Part shown: positions 58,646 through 64,000 of the stretch, in pieces
Numbering within the stretch: the first letter of the stretch is position 1
Layout of the letters: each line of letters opens with the position of its first letter
Assembly (NCBI RefSeq): GCF_000002995.4
Contig: NW_025062478.1
Span: 6,982,001-7,046,000, forward strand
Direction: 5' to 3'
Length of the DNA stretch: 64,000 bases
Origin: Brugia malayi
Taxonomy: Eukaryota > Nematoda > Chromadorea > Rhabditida > Onchocercidae
Notes under the pieces: model-generated
Database searches by the model: none
What the model saw: the letters and a program-made list of their open reading frames with translations, nothing else
What the model was told of the DNA's origin: nothing
Made by a program: the position numbers and the translations under genes

Positions 58646-58888
58646 TAACATTTTCTGCACTTGAAGGCGATCAGTATACGATGCACAGCTTGTATCGCTT
58701 GTTGTACCATTGTTTCCTGGTCGTACAGAATATACGGAGCTGAATGATCGTTTCTGCTGACTGCGTGTAAAGATACCTGCGGTAGGTGAACCATGGCGTT
58801 GCTTGTGAATTAAAGACGGCATTTTACCAGATGAAGCAACTGCAGCTGCCGTCAAAGCTGTTTGCACTCTAGACGTCATCTGAATTAC
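58646..58888 (-). CDS. Internal exon, Ala/Ser-rich unknown protein
   Basis: 81 phase-0 codons between tandem acceptors (CAG at 58889-58891 and another nine bases in) and a GTGGTA or GTATTT donor. The sequence is Thr-Ser-Arg-Val-Gln-Thr-Ala-Leu-Thr-Ala-Ala-Ala-Val, then His-Lys-Gln-Arg-His-Gly-Ser-Pro-Thr, Ser-Phe-Ser-Ser-Val-Tyr-Ser-Val-Arg-Pro-Gly and Ser-Cys-Ala-Ser-Tyr-Thr-Asp-Arg. It resembles a cytoplasmic regulatory stretch of a larger membrane or signalling protein, rich in possible phosphosites. A Met upstream (58921) is in frame, so it could also be a first exon. The + strand frame 58519-58743 overlaps and looks like a shadow. Confidence 0.5.
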
Positions 58889-59360
58889 CTGAATTTCATC
58901 AATGATGGAAGGAAGCAGCATTTAAAATATTTTGAAAAAAAAAAAGAAACAGAATTTTAAATTCAAATTTCAGCTCAAAATTTTATGCCTAAAATTGAAT
59001 TCATATTATCTAGTATCGAAGCTGGCCAACGTTAAATTTCAATTTTTCTATTTGAATTATCTCACTTTTCCAATGCTATTTGACTTATTTCCCTTATTGC
59101 TTTTTTCCATCGTTTGCTTGATTTATGATACGATCAAGTTAGTGGATTCGTTTTGATTCCACTTCAATTTCAAAATAACATCTCAGTGCATACATTTATC
59201 TAAATTGCTGTTGTCAAAAGCCTTGGAAATATAACTTAATATCAAACTTCAAACTTTTTCCCTACAATGCTGTATGATTTGATTTTAATCATACCGTTTT
59301 TCTTAACTCTTCCGCTTGCTGACTCTCTCTTTCCGTACAGATATTCACAAAATATTCTTC

Positions 59361-59555
59361 CTAAATTCTCATTTTCCACTTAAAAATCTGCTCTAAATCC
59401 GATTTATACGAATCCGATATTTTTTGTCTCCAATACACTACGCTGCATTCGTTGTAACCGTAAACAATTGCAAACGCAAATACATCCCGATTGGATGCTA
59501 GCTTTTTTGCTTGGAGCAAAAAATTAATCCCGTTACTTGTCATTTGTGCAAACAT
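59361..59555 (-). CDS. Candidate 64-residue ORF
   Basis: ATG at 59555 to TAA at 59361. The peptide is well mixed: Asn-Phe-Leu-Leu-Gln-Ala-Lys-Lys, Asn-Arg-Asp-Val-Phe-Ala-Phe-Ala, Tyr-Gly-Tyr-Asn-Glu-Cys, Tyr-Trp-Arg-Gln-Lys-Ile-Ser-Asp. It lies 470 bases upstream of the exon at 58646-58888 on the same strand. It could be a 5' exon of that gene, but no donor in the right phase stood out. Confidence 0.33.
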   Translation of the reverse strand: MFAQMTSNGINFLLQAKKLASNRDVFAFAIVYGYNECSVVYWRQKISDSYKSDLEQIFKWKMRI

Positions 59556-62500
59556 AAAGATTACTTTTCATATTGCATTTTAAAATCCAATGAGCAAATT
59601 ATTTCATTTTCTCTTTAAATAAATGGCAGTTTGGAGTGAGAAAGGGATACGACCAAAGATTTACCTATAAATCGGTAGCAATCATTAAATTAGAATAAAT
59701 GATTAACAAGAATTTTTCATATACTGGTCATCCTGACTCCTAAAATGAAACGATGCAAAAGAAGATCATAAACAATTACACTTTTGCGCCAACGATGAAG
59801 TTACTAGGGTAGAATGAGGTATGCATAGTAAATGAGGAAGATTTCGCTGTCTATTAATTACTGTTCAATCCAAGCATACTATCATTATACTGCATTGATA
59901 AATGCATTTAAAAACATAACCATCTTTAGCATCAATCCTAAATATAATGCCCGATGCCTCTTAGCAACCTATTTATGCTTTCAATCATTCATTCATCAAC
60001 AATAAATGGATTTCTAAAAAGACCAAAAAGACGATTTCTTCTCCACTTTATGGCAGGAAGTGAATCATTTCTCTCTAAATTGATAATTTCAAAGTCATAC
60101 TATCTTGATATTATGCAGATACGTTCAACTTATTAAACTCACAATTGCAATGTATTCGTGAGAAAGAGTTAAGAAAGATTTAGGAATCATATCAACATAT
60201 CAATTTTATCGGTTCACAGATGAAATCAGTCCTTGTAATCTTAAAAATCATGCAGCTCAAATGAATGAAGTCGTCGTGTTGGCTAAAGTTGCAATAAGGA
60301 ACATACATAAAATTGCATTCTCTTTACTGTGATATTGAATTTCTTAAAATGGATTATAATGATTAGTTGAATGCATTTCTGCATGAAATCAGCTGATGGA
60401 AATTTTTTGAAATATTAAATGAGGAAAACACATGTAACAACAAAGGAACCATATTGCCCTCAAACTAGAAAGCTTGCAATTGACAACTTCCCATGCAAGT
60501 TATTAATATTTCAAAAAGCATTTACTTCTTCCTTCTTCTAAGTCAAAATACTATAGCTTTGCATCTTATTAAGTTAACACTGAAGTGGTACTTCTATAAG
60601 GTTTCAACTGCTTGCCGTAATACGAAAGTATTTGGTACAAAAAGTACCAGATAGTGCTGTGTTAGCTTCAAAAGCATTATTTGAAGGTTAAAACTAAAAA
60701 TAAAGCAGAGAGTAAAAATGAGAGAAATTGCTGATTGAACAATTTAGCTAAATGAAATTAAAGTGCACATCTAAAATCATTGCAAATTCACCACCCAAAA
60801 TTGAAACTTCTCGAAACTACTAACCGGTCGTTACTAATGAAAGACGAAGAAATGTTCAATCAAATTATTAACACCAGGATTAAACCTTCAACAATTTTCT
60901 TGTGCAAAAGCAGTTTCATTTTTCTTTTTCCAAGGCTTTCTCATCGTCACTTCATTTCAATATTCATTGACCTCATGAAGTTGCTAAATGGTTAGCAAAA
61001 TACTTATGAAATTATCGAAATTTAATTTAAAAATATGGCGTATAACTGTAATAACAAGCAGAGTTCCCTTAATTCAGAAAACTGTTAGAAATTTGCTAGA
61101 CCTTAAAATTTTGCATTTATCAAATTGGTGAAGTTTATTGTTTTTGTTGTTTTCTAAGCATGTATGGATTGATTCTATTTTGATGTGAAAACAGAAAAGA
61201 TTTTACCGCCAATGGTGGAGAAAGAACGATTTTGGTTTTTTTTTTCCATTTGACATGCATGCTGTTCAGAAAGAAAATGCCACTGGCCCCAGAATAAATC
61301 ATTGCTTATGGAATTGTTGAGATTGTCAGATAAAGTATATTCCATTCATGGCCTGTTTATTATATCTAAGAATTTTAAAAACTCAATTGTAACATTCATT
61401 TCTTTATTCCAGTAGAATTTGAGTACTAAGAATTAAATTAATGAAAAATTTGTGGCGCATAAGAGCAGTTTATCAGTGTTGCAATAAATGAAACTCCATG
61501 GAAGTTTGACAACAAATGTGAAACGTAAAAGGTTTAAAAACTAAAGGAAGAGATTATTTAAGAGAGAATGAAAAGGTATTTAAATGCGAGAATCGAAGTA
61601 AAACAAACATTATTAGAAGACTTAACAACAAATGACTGAAAAAATCACGAATTTAAAATATTATATTCCCTTATCGCATCTCAGAATACATTTTCAGGCT
61701 CATAATACAATTACAATGCGCAGATGACAAAGGACAAAGCAGAACATTCAATAAATGACTCATCCATATGTTACAGACACGCACGGACGGAGACAGAGAC
61801 ACACACGTTTCTCTCATATACACATGATATTAACCCATCAGTTGCACAGACTAGGTGTTCATTGAGTAAATTAAAAACTTTTGCAGATTTTGTCAGATTA
61901 TATGCGTTGCCAAATTCGGAGAAAGTCATTTAATGAGAAGTAGAATCGCTGATGAGCGGTTAAATTGACTTACCTTTGCTCCTCAAGTAGTTGCTGTAAT
62001 TAGTAATTAAGCAGTCAAGAAAGTTAATTACTAGCCGGATCCCTGTATCCCAAGGTTTTTTTCAACCTAAATGGATCATGTTGCTACCCATAGTCCATCA
62101 AGAGTTTAAATGCTACAGTTTAAAGTTTAAATTGAAATCACTGACTCAAATAAGATGCTGATTATGATTAAGCTTTTTTTTTTGATGACTAAGCTCATCA
62201 AACAACGACTAACAAGACTGTTTTTTGTTGAGAACTTCAGAAATATGAAGATCTTTTACAGCGTGCACAATATGCATATAAATATCTTTGAATCTATAGG
62301 GTAAATCATATTTTAGTTTGCTTTCGTATAACTTTTTTAAGAACATTCTTGTTTAGTTTAAGAAGAAACTCATTGAATTTTTGGAGAATAAAATGTTCCA
62401 GCCGTTGGAGAAATAGAAATTCTTTGTTCCTTTATTAACAAAGGAAGCCCATATTTTATAAAAACAAAAGTTTGTCATATGTCAAATTCTATTGTTATCA

Positions 62501-64000
62501 CTCAAAAAGTTCATTGTCATTCCTTACATGATCTTAGTTTATTCGCTTCGAGTAAATTTATGTGTCAAAGAAAATTTTTAAAGAAACAGAAATATTACAA
62601 ACAAACAGTGTCGTAACATAGAACCAAATATTCCAAAATTAAGGATCCTGTAAAAAACTGAGTAAAATTAAACAGTATCTGAAATAAAATGAAACGATTC
62701 TTTTTCATATCAAGCAAAAATCAAGTCAAGAAACAACATTCAGAGAATTAAAAATTATTATAGTAAAGCAATAGAGGTTTCCATTAACTGCATCAATTCA
62801 AAATGTTATTCTCTCTGAATGTTATTTTTTTCTACCTTTACTATTTGTATTTGGTAAATAAAGTATGACTACTTTCCAAAACACAGAAATTACTGGAAGC
62901 AGAAGTTAAACGAAAAATGAAAGGTATGATTAATGAATGAGTAAGTAACGTAAACATAACAGGTGCTGATGAATACAATCCTTCCAAACACTCTTCACAA
63001 ATTGATAAAGATATCTAATTGTGCAAACCTCAATACCTTCAATTTAGACATACAAAGCTTTCATAAATCATTTACAACTTATTTCGAAGTAATGACATTG
63101 TCTTACCAATGCTAATTTCCCAAATTCTCCGGCATATTATGTGCTCTACCTACTCATTAGGATTTCAATAAATTCTTCCTTCGATATCCAATAAATTTAC
63201 CTTAATAAGATTTAATTACATAACTATCTGAAAATTTCAAGAAAAGCAACAAACCTTAACACCGATTGCTAGAACCGCAATAATGAATGAATCGTTGGCG
63301 CAAACAGCAATTCATCTGTTTTGTCACGTCTATTTTTTGTAATCGATATAACATAAGATTCAGATATTACAATGATAAGTTGTACAAAAAAATGTATTAA
63401 ACTTCCATCAATAATTTTTTGATCTTTTTAAGATAGAAAGAAATATGAAAAAAGAAGTATAACCGATTTCGAAATTTAATAAAAAAAACTGAAAACTTTG
63501 AACAACTTTAAAGAACATTTAGCTATTAAAATTTATTATAAGATGAGGAAGAACTGTATTTAATTACTGACCAGAATTTGTAATCATAAATGGTACACAT
63601 AAATAGAACTGGAGGAAGTTAAATTTTCATTGAAAATCACATTACTGAATTATCCAAAAAAGTTTCTCGCACATAGATTTGAAAAATAAAATTTTTAGCT
63701 CTGATGATTTTTGGCCTTTCCTGATTATATCCTGAATTTTAACAAGATAGATTCTAAGTTGAGCAAAATTAGAACTTAGCTACAACTATTTGCTTTTAAA
63801 CAAGAAATTAATAACATTTTTGCTATTAACCGTTTCATTTTCTTTCATTGCAAAAGAAAACCAATTTTCAAACTTACGAAGAGAAATTTTTTCATGTAAA
63901 CATAAAACAACAGAGAAATGAGAAATGAATAATTTTCTAAGTTTGTCAATTTTCTAATGGAAAACTGTTTCATTTAGGATTCTTCTGAAGCTATCGAAGG
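59556..64000. other. No confident gene
   Basis: AT-rich throughout. Short open frames at 60780-60995 and 61724-61933 (+) lack splice support; the second sits in a GC-richer patch with a TTTTGCAG acceptor at 61877-61884. A hydrophobic minus frame at about 63240-63300 is cut by a TGA at its start. Confidence 0.4.

Noticed and set aside
58519..58743. 74-codon + strand frame
   Set aside because: Overlaps the better-supported minus exon 58646-58888 and has no splice sites.
63239..63305. Hydrophobic minus-strand segment before a GTTTGT donor
   Set aside because: Looks like a membrane helix, but the frame has a TGA directly after the only acceptor, so no exon can be built.

Overview
The window is AT-rich eukaryotic DNA with intron-split genes, T-rich 3' splice sites ending mostly in CAG or TAG, and no bacterial features. 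Two genes are firmly recognisable: an alpha-actinin (atn-1) on the + strand (10.6-16.7 kb) and a nematode-style TWK two-pore potassium channel on the - strand (40.9-45.8 kb). Their sequence, together with the base composition and long introns, points to a nematode. A spirurid or filarial worm is my guess; nothing in the window proves it.

Layout. 0-10.5 kb is mostly non-coding, with a few short exon-like islands and a 40-bp-stem hairpin. 10.6-16.7 kb is atn-1: about 20 exons, about 900 residues, two mutually exclusive versions of one exon in the second CH domain, and two junctions without normal splice dinucleotides. 21.7-26.3 kb (+) encodes a 507-residue four-helix membrane protein with a long Pro/Ser-rich N-terminus. 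28.6-30.0 kb (+) holds a four-exon unknown gene. 30.9-32.0 kb (+) holds an incomplete cluster of exon-like pieces. 32.6-37.0 kb (+) holds a ten-exon gene with a four-cysteine zinc-type motif and a C-terminal half that resembles the katanin p80 con80 helical domain. 40.9-45.8 kb (-) is the TWK channel. 48.4-51.3 kb (-) holds two hidden genes, a three-exon 170-residue protein and, downstream in the same direction, a microexon-containing gene with two possible last exons. 52.5-55.5 kb is a giant ATT trinucleotide array of about 3 kb. From 55.6 kb to the end there are only isolated exon-like islands, mostly on the - strand, as if one or more long-intron genes run beyond the window.

Most exon models were built by hand from open frames, splice signals and phase agreement across introns, because the exons are short (often 15-60 codons). 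Where several exons chain in phase the model is fairly secure. Single islands are given low confidence, since GC-richer patches in AT-rich DNA have few stops in any frame. No tRNA, rRNA, CRISPR or intact transposase gene was seen.
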